NCBI GenBank assembly: GCA_950106755.1
Contig: OX467083.1
Span: forward strand, 41,430,555-41,494,554
Direction of reading: 5' to 3'
DNA: 64,000 nucleotides
DNA from: Climacium dendroides
Lineage: Eukaryota > Streptophyta > Bryopsida > Hypnales > Climaciaceae
Shown: positions 1 to 12,300 of the stretch, piece after piece
Layout of the letters: each line of letters begins with the position of its first letter
Numbering within the stretch: position 1 is the first letter of the stretch
Position numbers and translations under genes: made by a program
Notes under the pieces: generated by a model
Database searches by the model: none
What the model saw: only the letters and a program-made list of their open reading frames with translations
What the model was told of the DNA's origin: nothing

Positions 1-240
1 ATAATAAGTGTACAATACTATGGGCATTCAAAAACAGCAAAAGCCATTTCTGCCTTCAAACGGAGATACAGCGTGTGCAAAGGACCAAGTAGCGGGCGAC
101 AGAGCCCTTCGAAAGACTCACCGCAAAAATAACTGCTAATCCCTAAGGGGACAGGGAGCCCAAATTGAACCTCGCGTTCATTTAGCAAATTGAGTAGGTC
201 ATGCACAGACTTTCTTTTGTCCAATTTAATTTAATTTTTT

Positions 241-358
241 GACCAACACATGCAATGTTCTTCACTGATTCTGATAAAAAAAAGTTTGCCCCATCCGAAT
301 TATCGATTTCTCACAATATGATCAATCAAATTGGGCGTTTTAAAAGCTTGAAATCTCG
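241..358 (+). repeat. Intronic dispersed repeat (about 115 bp), copy 1
   Basis: This stretch shares a run of blocks with three other places in the window: gcaatgttctt, ctgat/ctggtgat, a ccatctgaat-like block, cacaatatgatcaat and a final gttttaaa. This copy lies in the presumed second intron of the SR45-like gene, antisense to it. No terminal repeats or coding sequence are visible. Confidence 0.65.
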
Positions 359-375
359 GATAACAAATTGCTTAC

Positions 376-798
376 TTTACTGGAGAAAGCTTCTTGGGGG
401 GTGGCGGCGATGGTCTGCTTTTCTTCGTAATATCACTGCACAAAGCAGCAAGAGTAGAACTATGAAAATTTGACCAAGAAAGCATAACCAAACAAAAAAT
501 CTTTAAAATCCCATTCGATCTTGTGAAGAAGTGTTCACTGTTTGATAAGACCACTACGAAACTCCAAAATATGGAGCTCCTCCAAATTAGAGCAACACTC
601 TTCAGAATCATTTTATAATACAGACCAGAAAGGTTAGCACCTTGGTTTCACAGGAGGGCTCCGACTTCTGGAGCTCTCGCTTCCTGAAGACGAAGACGAC
701 CGTGACCTTGATCTCGATGTCGAAGAACCCGTGTATGAGGACGAGCCAGTCGTCACTGATGGCGATGCCGCTTTCGGTTTCACTGCAGGTTTTGCCAT
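376..798 (-). CDS. SR45/RNPS1-like splicing factor, 5' end only (runs off left edge)
   Basis: Two exons are supported on the minus strand: 798-641 (start codon, 52 codons plus 2 nt) and 435-376. They encode a start MAKPAVKPKAASPSV, then a serine/arginine tract with repeated SR pairs (SRSRSRSSSSSG), then a lysine/proline/serine stretch (KKSRPSPPPPKKLSP). Donors are ccaag|gtgc and ccagtaaa|gtaag, the acceptor is ttgtgcag|tgat, and phase is kept. A MAKP start followed by SR repeats and a K/S/P-rich linker fits plant SR45, the RNPS1 homologue of the ASAP complex and exon-junction-complex periphery, a nuclear splicing regulator. The diagnostic RRM is not visible; it would lie beyond position 1. 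The remaining 1-375 would be intron. Any SR-rich protein could begin this way, so the family call is moderate. It is head-to-head with the monooxygenase gene, about 1.1 kb between start codons. Confidence 0.5.
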
Positions 799-1918
799 CG
801 CTCTCGCACTACACCAACCTCACTTCCCTCTCTTTCTCTCCACCTGTTGGCCAATTGAGCGAAACAAAGGTTACTCAAGAACTCAACAACATAACAAGAG
901 TCTCTACGACCAAGAAGAAGGTAGAAAAAACCCACTATGTGCTCTCATCGTAACATTAAAAACACGTTTCGAAAAACTCCTCGGCGACTCGATTTCTATA
1001 ACATACGCAGGATATACCAAGCCTCCAAACCTTAAACCCTATATCTCTCTCTCAATTACAAAAGACAATGACGACCGGTATGGCTCTTCTGCTCATGGAA
1101 AGCAAGCCACAAAGTGCCAAATCAAACTCACAAGGCACACATTTCCATACCCTAAACCTCTTCAAAGAACTACACGAAACCTTCAAAACACTAACTCGTG
1201 AATGCAAAACCATAATGACCATTTCCCCCTTCCTCATCAATATTTCAACCATCACCTCAGACACAAAACTCCTGAAGAATCCACTAAAAGAAATCAATAC
1301 ATAGACGAATACCCAGTTCAAGGTCACCGAACGGCCAGAACCATGCAGTACTCATCAGCCACCATAACGCAAGAGAAGTCTCAAGAGACCACAGCTCTGA
1401 TCGAATCGACAGTCGTTGCAAGCAGAGTTGAAAGACCGAACGTCAACGCACCTGTGGAGGAATTAATAGGCCGCTGACGCAACTTGTTGCCAAACGAAAT
1501 CAGCAGACAGAACAATTCATTAACCAAACGCTCTACCGAGCTCAACGCTCAAGTTAGGGCTGCGCAACCCATATCTCGGCCCCATCTAGAGTTTCGATGC
1601 TATATCTACCAACCGACAAGATGTCCCTTGATGCAGTTGGTTGTCGAGTGGAGGGTTATCAGCATCTGGCTGAAGATGTTCGAGAATGCTTCCTGCCGAT
1701 TCTGTGAAGATTGATTCCAGAGCAGCAGTATCGAGCAAGAGATTGCCATTCTTCTGGGAATCTCTGTCATTCTGTAGCGTTTGATGCCATTTTTTTCCAT
1801 TTTCGAGCTCCCTGTCTTGTGCACCACCCAAGAAAATGCTGCATTGTGCTCTAGATGAGCGTCACAGCCACTCCAGAGGTGGAATTTAGAGCTTGGAATT
1901 GGGGATTACGAGTGAAGT
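799..1918. promoter_or_regulatory. Shared region between divergent SR45-like and monooxygenase genes
   Basis: About 1.1 kb separates the two start codons and holds no convincing gene; the small open frames on both strands lack splice or family support. Next to the SR45-like start the minus strand is purine-rich, as in many plant 5' UTRs. Telo-box-like AAACCCTA occurs near 1034 and a related CCCTAAACC near 1152. Such boxes are common in plant promoters of growth-related genes. A bidirectional promoter is an inference from the head-to-head arrangement. Confidence 0.35.
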
Positions 1919-4900
1919 ATGGATTTCTGCTTGGGTCCGCGACTTAGTAATGGATTGGAAGTAAGGAGCCATGGTTTGGGGCTAAGTCATGGCCCTGTGC
2001 GCCACGCTGTGAGATTTTCGTGGGTTAGAAACGGAGTCTATGGGGAAACAAGTCTATTGCGAGGAGCAAGTGGATTGTCTGGGAAAAGGGGGAGACGATA
2101 TGCGGTTGTGTGTTGTAATGGCCGAGAGAAAGGCAAGACGGCTGTGATTGTAGGAGCTGGTCCAGCAGGTGCGTTGCTAGCGTTGCTGCTGGCGCGGCAA
2201 GACTGGAAGGTGGATGTGTTCGAGCGCAAGCAGTGGAGCGGTGCAAGCTGGGCTTCTGGACAACCCGAAGGATGGAATGTGATGCTAGGAGCGCGCGCGG
2301 CGTATTGTCTCGAAAGCGTGGGGCTCAAGGAAGATGTGTGGAGTGAAGGCGTTTTGTGTAGCGGTCGCACTGCAGTGACAGGTACTCTTGAATTCACCAG
2401 GGGTTTAGGGTTTAAGGGTTTTGATGGCCATCTGGTTTTGTTTGTGTGTGCAATCTGGATTTGTTTGTGGGGCAAGAGGCGGATTGAAACTAAAGTACCG
2501 GCCATATGGATACGAATTGCTAGCCGTTCCGCAATTCTCCACAGGGTTAGCGTTTATCTCGAAAGGACCAATAGGCGCAAATTGGGTTTCTAACAGTTTT
2601 GCGTAGTTCACTTGGAGACTTTCTCATGTCCCATTTTATGAATTATTTGACTAACAAGTGCAATGTTCGTAACTGATCCTGTTGATATAAAATTGGCACC
2701 TATCTGAATTATGTTTTTCACAATATGATCAATCAAATGGGCATTTTAAACCTTGAATCCTCAGTCAGTGAGGGGTTAAGGGTTAGCATTCTTCTTTGAA
2801 GTGCAATCTCGTATCAGTTGTGTTGCAGGTCCAACTAGTGTTTCTTACCGACACATGCCATGTTCTTCGCTTATTCTGGTGATATGAACTTTGGCCCCAT
2901 CTGAGTTCTATTATTTTCACAACATAATCAATCGAGTTAATCGTTTTAAAACCATGAATCCTTGATCTTGTAATGTTGAGGGATAGCAGTCGTGTTTGAG
3001 GGCGATGTGGTTTGGGTTTTGTGGTGCAGGTGGTGGATTGAAACCAAAGTACCAGCCATATGGATACGAATTGCTAGCCATTCCGCAACCGAAGCTAGCG
3101 TCCGTGTTGATCAATTCCGGGATGCGTCAGTACCCTGGCCAGATTTACTACCACTTCGGCTGGGCTTTGCAATCTCTGCATCCGGAAGACACCACGGCGG
3201 AGTTTTGCCTTGACGGTTCAACTGGTCAGGACAAGATGGTCGTGACAGCTGATCTCGTGGTGGGGGCCGATGGGCTTCATTCCAGAACAAGAGCTGAGTT
3301 GGAGATTAAGACGGCGGGTTTCAAATCCACCGTGCACTCTGTGCCTGCAGGTCGTCACATCCGGTAAGGTGCGTGCACTCTATGTTTTTAGCACTATTTG
3401 AAAGATTTGATGGCTCCTAGAGCCTTCTGATTTGCTTGTAGAACTAGCAGTTCACGTATTCGATCAGAAGATGGGTAATAGCTTGTTCATAGCATTCTAC
3501 AAGCTATCACTCACAAAATTTGACCCAGAATTCAGCAAGAAACCTCAAAGAACGAACTGGTGGTTGACTCTGCTGTCTCCTAAACTTTAATTACTTGTTG
3601 TGACCTGAATACTTTTACTTATATCTCACTAAAAGCGCATTTCAGTAGCTTTCCAACAAGATACCACTCAAAACATTTGTTGAGAGTTGAGCACAAAACT
3701 TCTAGTGCGACTATTGATTATGCCATCTCTGGTTACGAGGGCCTTTAATCCCGCTGTTCCAGTTTTATGAAGTAGCAATGCAAGGAATGTTAAATTGTTT
3801 AAGAAGCAATCATTATAAAAGCCTACTTTCGAGTTGTAGCCTCTGATCAATCAATGTGGGTTTGCTGTCATTGTATGCACGTGGTCAGGCTGAGAGTACC
3901 TGTAGATGTGGTTGGGGAGCAAGTGGACGCAGATGGGAGCACGCATGGCCCAAGCATGCTGGTTGTAGCCAGACGGGCAAAGCTCATGTGGGGTGTTCCG
4001 AACCGGGACGGATCTATGGGGTTGACACTTCAAGGCATTCAGGGCTCCACACCAGCTGATGTTTCTTTAGAAATGCAGGAGACGTTCCCTGAGGTATGCC
4101 TCAATGAGCCCTCTTGCAATTACGAATCGGTAATTGTATCCTTCTGTTTGGAAGTAATGGCTCCAGTATAATGCTCAACGTTGGTTTGCGGTCACTTCAG
4201 ATTGCATAGGTCGAAGCATAAAGCTTGAGATAACAAGTACTCCTTAATTAGTGGAATATCATTTTTTAATTCATGTTAACTCGTTTTGTTCAATGGTAAC
4301 TTTACAATAGTCCAAATGACAAGAATGAGCTTCAAGAGGTGGTGCTTACATGGCTCTTACGTGGCATGCTTAAAGTGTTTGAGATAACTAGAGGTGGAAT
4401 GGACGCTTGTAACCTCAGATGTATCATAGGGTGTCATAAATGGAATTATTTATTTTTAAGCTTGTTATCTCACCCCTACTTGCATATGATGTTAGTTCGA
4501 ATTTTAAGCTTGTTGCTTTAACTTGAACAATGTAGAGTAGCCTTAAGCCATTGGTTAAGGTGCTCTGGTTTGTTCATTATTTCAACAGGAGAAACTGTCT
4601 TCGGTTGACAGTTTTTTGGTTTCTGATTGCAGTTGTCAACGTTTTTTAACGCGGATGGGGAAGCAAGTGCACGTTTAGCGTTTGCTCCAGAGCGCATGCA
4701 AGGCACTGTTTTGGCAACATCGTACAACTACAAGCAAATTGTATGTTCCTGACCTCCACTCCACACGGTAACGTCTCATGCAACTGTGCTATTGCTCAGA
4801 ATTTGGGCCTAAATCCTAGAGGCGCAAATTGGGCCTGATGGGTTTTAGCAGTCCTCAGTAGGTCGTATGGGGTCTGGGTCGTTTAGATGTTTCAAGTTTT

Positions 4901-6054
4901 TATTTGCAATGTTCTTCATTGCTTCTGGTGACATAAAGCATTTGCCTCATCTGAGTTACATCTTCCACAATATGACCAATTGAATTGGTCGTTTTCTAAC
5001 CATCAATCCGTGGTCCTTTAGGGGTTTATTATCGAGTTTAGTTTGCATAGGGAAGTCACTGTGAGATTCACATAATGTGGGCCTGTCGTTCCTGCAGGTG
5101 TTATTAGGTGACGCTGCCCATTCTCTGCTGAATGTTACTCACCTAGGAACAGGCTTGGCGTTGGAGGATTGTCTGGTGCTGGATCGGCTACTACAAACTG
5201 CTTTGCAAGATCCTGACAATAATGTGATGAAGTGCGTAGCCAGCGCTTTGTCAAGCTTTTCCAGTGAACGTATTCCAGAAATGAGAGCTGCGGCACAGCT
5301 GTGTTCCGATGTTTCTAAGACTAACATGTAAGATTTCCCTTCCACTGTGAAAGCTCATATTCTAGCATCCCAGGCGCTGTGTTTCAACAAGGTAGAGGGT
5401 GCTGTTTGCGTCACTTAAAGCATTTTGAGAGTGTTTTTTGAGAGATCACTCAACAGAGGTCACTGGAGAGATCACCTTGAGTACAATAGCCAAATCTGTT
5501 GAGATCAAATTGTTATCACTATGTATAAATTGCTCCTGCAATTATTTAAATTGGGAGACCACCATTGAAGGGACAGTAGACAACCGCATTTCCATTCAAA
5601 GATCGGTGTCTGTATGTATTTAACCAAGCCATGCTTACACCACTTCTTTATTGAAGGCAAACCGAGTGTATGAATAGATGAGTTACTGTGGTAAATGGGG
5701 TCAAAAATGGAGACAGGATCACGTCCCTAATGTCTTTAATATCCTCTTTAATATCATATATTAAGAATTTGGAACTGGCATTGTGTGTCTTACATATGCA
5801 GGTTTCAAGTGGAATTGCAGCGAGCCATTTTGAGGGTTGTGACACGCGTGTTACCAAGAGTGCAGCCTTGGCAGAAGGCAGCCAACACGCAAGTAGTATC
5901 AGTTCAGCAATTAGTGAAGTGGCGAGCCAGAGAGATTCTGATTGTGCGAATGGCACTCGTCTTTGCGATGGTGCTTTTGCTCATGCGTGCTATTCGTTTA
6001 GTTCGACTGGCATTCCAAGTAGTCCCTCCACTAGCCGGTTTTCTGCAAAGATGA
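1919..6054 (+). CDS. FAD-dependent monooxygenase, kynurenine 3-monooxygenase-like, probably plastid-targeted
   Basis: Six exons keep one frame: 1919-2381, 3030-3363, 3889-4093, 4633-4740, 5098-5327, 5802-6054 (1593 nt, 530 aa). Residues 1-72 are basic and S/G-rich without a fold motif, as in a plastid transit peptide. The FAD Rossmann motif GAGPAG is at 79-84, ending in the acidic DVFER at 99-103; the DG motif DLVVGADG is at 229-236; the second FAD motif LLGDAAHS is at 372-379, followed by ALEDC. The stretch MLVVARRAKLMWGVPNRDGS and the SSERIPEMRA region match the layout of kynurenine 3-monooxygenase. A membrane segment at about 492-508 resembles the C-terminal anchor of that enzyme. Substrate is not proven; many plant FAD monooxygenases share these motifs. 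All introns are GT-AG. Introns 1 and 4 carry repeat copies, and intron 1 holds a decayed exon duplicate. Confidence 0.85.
2476..2596 (+). pseudogene. Decayed duplicate of monooxygenase exon 2 inside intron 1
   Basis: About 57 bp at 2479-2535 closely match the start of real exon 2 (3031-3088) and still read GGLKLKYRPYGYELLAVPQ, against GGLKPKYQPYGYELLAIPQ in the working exon. Similarity then stops and the frame runs on to a stop after about 24 unrelated codons. An acceptor-like caagag|gc would give the right phase, but no donor in frame is visible. It is best read as a partial tandem exon duplication that has decayed; use as a poison or alternative exon is possible but unproven. Confidence 0.65.
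2649..2760 (+). repeat. Intronic dispersed repeat (about 115 bp), copy 2
   Basis: Same block order as copy 1 (gcaatgttc, ctgatcctg, tatctgaatta, cacaatatgatcaatcaaa, cattttaaa). It lies in intron 1 of the monooxygenase gene in the sense direction. Confidence 0.65.
2849..2964 (+). repeat. Intronic dispersed repeat (about 115 bp), copy 3
   Basis: Same block order (acacatgccatgttcttc, ctggtgatat, ccccatctgagtt, cacaacataatcaat, cgttttaaa). It is in the same monooxygenase intron as copy 2, about 90 bp further on and just upstream of exon 2. Confidence 0.65.
4903..5012 (+). repeat. Intronic dispersed repeat (about 115 bp), copy 4
   Basis: Same block order (gcaatgttcttcat, ctggtgacat, cctcatctgagtt, cacaatatgaccaat, cgttttct). 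It lies in intron 4 of the monooxygenase gene in the sense direction. Confidence 0.65.
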
Positions 6055-6925
6055 TGTCCCCGCCGCCGACATGACATTGTGTGGAGATTCCATACACAAG
6101 ACTTCCTTGCGGTAGAGTCCCTTCGTACATTCTGTTTCGGTTTTCTGGTCAAATCTTCTCATACACGGTAGTCTGAATGGAAGACCTTTGTACGTCAATC
6201 TTCGTGCATATTTGAAGCAAGGGTTGGATCTGTGGGCCTTCCTATGGATCATTGAAGCAATGGATCATACTGGTAGTCCCAGTTTTTCATTCTGTATTAT
6301 TGCACAGTTTCAATGCAATGTCAAAAGATTTGCCTGGCCGGGGATCTACTACCGTGAGTTTTAGTAGAGGCCCCGCTATGATCTCCTTCAATTGTATGTT
6401 GAAATAATTAATTATCTTTCGTAAAGGTGATTTGACCTCTGATATTTTCAACAGTCATTATGAAAACTTCGAGGTTACACTTTGTATCAAGAAAAATGGA
6501 TTAGTATTGCCAATTGAGTAGTAATTGGCACATGACAGAATGAATGTTTTCAGGAAGACAAGACAAGACTTGAATGCAAGTGGCTTTACCAATGTAAAGA
6601 AACATGCTCAAGGGCATGAGTCCGAGTCCCAAGTACCTCAAATTGGTGAATTGTTCAGGGTTTTCTTTGGGGGGATGGAATATTTTATCGAACATAAAGA
6701 ATTGAAGAAATTGAAGTTAAAGAATTGAAGAAATTGGAGTACTTCGCTTACACTATGGCAACACTTTATGCAACTAAGGTGGAACTGCCCAATACCACCA
6801 ATTACCCAATTTCACCACCTACAGGTTCCTCCCATTTCCATCACAGTCACAAACATATCTATTACCACAATCTTATTAATTCTTCATCATGATGGCAATG
6901 CACTTGGGACCGGACACATCAGCCC
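6055..6925. other. 3' flank of the monooxygenase gene, no gene seen
   Basis: This stretch follows the monooxygenase stop codon and presumably starts with its 3' UTR. Small open frames here have no family features or splice support. Confidence 0.5.
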
Positions 6926-7775
6926 ACGCTTCAACAAGGGTCTACTCCAATGTACGGGGAGTACCAGCATTTAGTGACGAGCTAGTCGGTTGTAGTCAGT
7001 TGATTTTGAGAATTTCCGAATGGATTTCAAAAAGTCATTCCACGCTTCAACAATGGTCTGGTCATGCTTCAACAAGGGTCTACTCCAATGTACGGGGAGT
7101 ACCAGCATTTAGTGACGAGCTAGTCGGTTGTAGTCAGTTGATTTTGAGAATTTCCGAATCGATTTCAAAAAGTCATTTAGTGACGAGCTAGTCGGTTGTA
7201 GTCAGTTGATTTTGAGAATTTCCGAATGGATTTCAAAAAGTCCACTTAGTTACGAAAAAAGCCCACTTAGTTACGAGCTAGTCAGTTGATTTTGAGAATT
7301 TCCTAATAGATTTCAAAAAGCCCACGCTTCAACAATGGTCTGGTCATGCTTCAACAAGGGTCTACTCCAATGTACGGGGAGTACCGGCATTTAGTTACGA
7401 GCTAGTCGGTTGATTTTGAGAATTTCTGAATGGATTTCAAAATCTTCGGAAAAAACCCGATCATTTAAGAAGAAAATCAGAAAATATTCTCTATTTGGCA
7501 TTTAGTTACGAGCTAGTCGGTTGATTTTGAGAATTTCTGAATGGATTTCAAAATCTTCGGAAAAAACCCGATCATTTAAGAGGAAAATCAGAAAATATTC
7601 TCTATTTTATAAAGGTCTAGCCGAGAGAATGCTTCAAGCAACTGTTTGGTCTCAGAAAATGTAAGATTTTAGCCGATTTAAGAGGAAAATCAGAAAATAT
7701 TCTCTATTTTATAAAGGTCTAGCCAAGAGAATGCTTCAAGCAACCGTTTGGTCTCAGAAAATGTAGGATTTTAGC
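6926..7775. repeat. Nested tandem-repeat block
   Basis: Several modules recur here in direct orientation. One reads cgcttcaacaagggtctac then caatgtacggggagtacc (about 6930, 7065, 7345). A second is gacgagctagtcggttg followed by gattttgagaatttc and a tggatttcaaaa-type end (about 6975, 7110, 7180, 7270, 7395, 7505). A third is aatcagaaaatattctct with gtctagcc and gcttcaagcaac (about 7480, 7590, 7690). Copies are nearly identical, pointing to recent stepwise duplication of composite units about 110-170 bp long. Confidence 0.85.
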
Positions 7776-9380
7776 CGGTTAAGCTAAAAATCTCCCCGGA
7801 CTGTGGTCTACTCACAGCTTTCAGCTTTGAAAAACCACAAAAAATTCAATTTTTGTCACAATGTCTTCATTTTTTTTGCAATTGACTTCTCTCAAACAAT
7901 TCAATCTCTGAAAAATACGAGAGCTAACAAATAGCTTCTCTAACCCAAATGACGGACCCATGACCACTGATTTCAAGTCCTAGTGTCTGTCACTTAATTT
8001 GCTTCCATTTTGCAACTAAATATGCATGAAAAATTTTATATTTATTTTTCAGAGATGACATTACATATCTTCTCTACTTCACAGAAATTTTAGATTTTTT
8101 TTCTAGGAATTGATTTTTTTGAGAATTTTCGAAGAGAAAGTGAAGAAAAATCACATCAAATAGAAAATTATTTCAAAAAATCTGAAAATTTCACCATGTG
8201 TGTATACTATAGTGACAAACATCATGGTGTAAACCCAATTTCCGTGTCATTCTAAAAATAGAATTTTATAGAAATTGAAATTACATCCAAAGTTCAAATT
8301 GCAATAAAATATTCAATATTAGCAATTTTTCAAAAATTCAAATTGGAGTAGAAACTAGAGTAGATGACCTTCATTTTGTTAGTTGGGCTCAAACTCAAAA
8401 AATATAATTTTTGTGGAGAAATTTCAGATTTAAAACAATGAGGAACAACTTTCCAAAATGCACTAAAATAACATATTTTGTGATCCGTTTTTTTACTAAC
8501 TTCTCATTTAAATGAAGACAAACACTAACAAGACTACAAAATCAATTGCATGCTCTTCATAACCCAACATTAAAGATCAAGAGGAAAAATATGGATGAAA
8601 AAATGCTCCTGGTCACTGTACAACTCACCGCACTGTCATCCCAAACGCCACAGAATGCCGCTGGCGGCGTTTAGGGGCTAAAGTACCTAGATAGCAAATC
8701 TGTGTGGTAATGGATAGTTCTACTTAACCAGTCGGCAACCATAATGAAGGAGATTTGGTAATTCGATTTGGCAGACGCGCTACAACCTCAGTACCGGAGT
8801 GCTAAATTTTTGATATAAAGAATTCTCATTCCAGAACGTGTACAATATAGTAGCCAGAAGTGCTGTTTCAGCGACGAATCTTTACTTATAATTTACAGTG
8901 AAACAAGGCAGCTTCTGTAACACTGCTGAAGGAGAAAAAACGCACGACCACTTTATTGGACAATCCTAAGCCTGGAAACAATTAGCAGATCAAAAAACTA
9001 ATAGGATCATTTGTTTCTCGATTTCTAAAACTCTTCTCTACAATGCTCACTCGTGACACGCTGACTTCGGCAATTCTTCCCAACTACGTCCTGGATTGCC
9101 AACAATTCTCCCAAGGACTCTTCGAAATCCCTTCTTGGGTTAGTGGTGTGGAGTACAAAGGGCTGTCGAAGCAGAGCGGCGAGGAGGTATTCGTTAGCTG
9201 AAAAAAGTAGGTGCGTGCAAAGAAGGAAGTAGAACCCAAGATCTAAGTTTGAGCGAACTGAACAGAGAGTGCCTAGTAAAATTTGCAGGGGGTAGGGTTC
9301 AGGCTAAAAATAAGTAAAACCACGCTATTAGAGCTAATGGCATCTCCCAAATATCGCTTTCACCCTAAATGAGGTTTTGG
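7776..9380. other. AT-rich intergenic stretch and NUP1 3' flank
   Basis: The first kilobase is AT-rich with no supported gene. From about 8590 the base composition becomes more balanced, consistent with the 3' UTR and terminator region of the minus-strand nucleoporin gene. A small stem from aacgccacag and cggcgtt arms lies near 8645-8670. Confidence 0.4.
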
Positions 9381-12300
9381 TTACTTCCTTTTGACGCTCC
9401 CCGCTCTTTTGGCTTTAATAAACTTTCGATTAGGTTTTACACCTGCGTCTTGTCCGGTAGCCCCAACCGCAAAACCACCGCCACCAAAATTGAGAGGTTG
9501 TCCTGGTTGAGGCGATGCAGCGAAAGGATTAGCAACAGGGGTCGACTGCTGTGGAGATGCCGCAAAAGGATTAGCAACAGGGGTAGGCTGCTGAGGCGAT
9601 GCCGCAAACGGGTTTGCCGCAGGAGTTGCTGCAGCTCCAAATCCCCCAAAGACCCCAGGTGAAGGTGTAGCCACTGGTGTTGCAGGATTACCAAATTGGA
9701 AGGTCCCTGACCCGGGAGTTTGAGGAGCGCCAAACAGGGTAGTTTGCTGTTGGGGAGGTGGTGAAGAGGCCATCATTTGGCCATCGTCAGCCATAGTGTC
9801 CTCCATATCATTTCCCATGCTACCATTCGGAGACGATCCAAAAGCAGGTGCAGAGCTTCCCATACCAAATACAGGCGGAGAAGCAGGCTTTGCACCGAAG
9901 TTGAAGAGGCTAGCAGGAGACGGGGCACTGGAAGCACCGAAGGCAAATGCACCAGTTGAGGTAGTGGGTGATGCTGCACTAGATCCTCCAAAAGAGAAGG
10001 GAGAGGTTCCAGCGGCGGCACCAAATGAAAAGGTGGTTGGAGACGAAACAGAACCTGTGCTGGTTGGGGCATTAAAGCCAGAAAAGGACCCAAACGCTGG
10101 GGTGCTGGAAGCTCCAAACGCTGGCGTGCTGGAAGCTCCGAATGATGGGGTACTGGAAGCTCCGAATGATGGGGTACTGGAAGCTACGAATGCTGGCGTG
10201 CTGGAAGCTCCGAATGCTGGCGTGCTGGAAGCTCCGAATGCTGGCGTGCTGGAAGCTCCGAATGCTGGGGTGCTGGAAGCTCCAAACGCTGGGGTGCTGG
10301 AAGCTCCGAGTGCAGGAATGCTGGACGCTCCGAAGGCAGGGGTGCTAGAGGCTCCAAATGATGGAGTGCTAGAAGCTCCAAAAGCAGGGGAGCTAGAGGC
10401 TCCAAATGCTGCAGTGCTAGAAGTTCCAAATGCTGTTGAAGCTCCACCAAATGATGATGCTGCGTTACTTGACCCGAATGTTGAGCTGCCAAAAAGTAGA
10501 GAAGACGACCCAAATGCATTTGAAGTACCGAATGCTGATGTTGTTGGAGATGGCGACGGGGTCAATGACTTTTCAGGGGTAGAATCTGAGGCAGGTTTCA
10601 ATCCAAACAGGGATGTATTGCTGGACGATGGTGCTGACGAGCTTGCGCCTTGACCGAATCCAGGAGTGGTGAAAGTAGAAGCGCTTACTGGTGCAGAGGC
10701 AGAGGTAGTTGCAACAGCAGACAATCCAAAACTCACACTGGTCGGGACCGCTGTATTAAAAGATATACCAGTGTCAGCCATAGAGGAAACTTCGTACTTC
10801 ACAATAGCCAAAACACGACTACCATAACAAACAACAGGTTGAAATTCCGTAAATACGAGAGACCAAATATAAGCATAGCACAGCACAAACCAAACAAACA
10901 AACTCGATATCAAACTAGAAATCCCGAAAAATGAAGTACACTTAGGTACCTGTAGCGTCACCACTCTTTGTTTGTTCTTGACCAAACATTCGCTTCTGAG
11001 GCCTGTTCGCATCATCGGAAGTTGCTGAAGGAGCAGTTAATAGCACCGGAGTTGCTGGAGAAGAGCTGGCGGATGACCCAAACGCAAATGGAGCCTTGGT
11101 CATCCCAAAAGCAGAAGAGGACCCAAATGTTGGAGGAGATGCTGTTGTTGCAGTTGAAGGTGTCATAGTGCTACTCCCAAACAAACTAGAACCAGCAACA
11201 GCAGATGCAGGTGTCACTGTTGCAGGTTCCGAAGGTGGCTGTTTGCCAAAGTTGAAAAAACTTGCTTCGTTCGTTGAAACTGGGGCCGTCGATTGACCTA
11301 ACGAGGTTCCTGGAGTAGAGCTGGTAGGTTGACTGTTTGAATTGAATATACCTGCAATAACTGCAAGAGTACATCAGACAGTGCAGATGGTCCGACTTAG
11401 CAAGCAATCAGGTAGTGTTCAAATAATTATTTAAACACGGGAAATTCAGATACACAGTAAAAATAGAAAATAACTTTTCGAGGCACACCATACCAGGCTT
11501 CGCTCCTGCTCCAGGGGCACCAAAATTGGATAACGAGAACGTGGAAGCTGTGAATACAGCTGTGGTAGAGGGCAGAGTGGGCATTTCAGAACCAAAAGAA
11601 CCCTGTATAGAAGACGCTTCTCCCTTCGGAGCCTCAGCTGGCTTTGTTGAAATATGTTTAGATGTCCCATGCGCAGACACATCACTGCAGAGACAATACG
11701 AAATAATACATATAATTCATATTTTCCACAAGCCAACGATAGACATGATAGCAGGTACTTACATAACGCTAACAGATCTAATCAGAACCAGATAACATGA
11801 TTCTTAGCACCCAGAAACGTACCTTGATGCAAAGTCTGATTTACTATCAAGCAAATAGGTGGATTTTATCTCTGCCGCGTGTGCTTTATCAAACCCTCCA
11901 TCAGCGGGCGGGACAACGGGCAATTTAAACATGTTATCGACAGAAGGACCTGTGTTTAACTTGTTAGTAGGAAGGCCATTCGGCTTGGCTGTAGGAACCG
12001 TGTTGGATGGGGATGGAAACGGTTTCGGTGTTGGTGGGGGCTCCAGAGAAGCACCAAAAGGATTAGAGGACGGAAACGTAAAACCCCCTACAGCAGCATT
12101 TGACTTTCCATCAATGGCCTCTGACACAGTTCTCTGAGATTCCACTGGAATCGAAGCACCAAACATAGGTGCTGTGATATTCACAGGTCTGGATGGATAA
12201 CTATCAAATAACCCAGCTCCAGAAGTAGAACTTTTCCCCGGAAGGAATGAAGTTGTGCTCGTAACACTTGTGGTAAGCAAGTTAGCATTAGCACCCCGAA

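Noticed and set aside
731..1201. 156-codon plus-strand open frame between the divergent genes
   Set aside because: Its start is antisense to the SR45-like exon 1 and the rest shows no protein family features.
9796..10653. 285-codon plus-strand open frame
   Set aside because: It is the antisense shadow of the 24-bp FG minisatellite and FG-rich last exon of NUP1; its repeats simply mirror those units.
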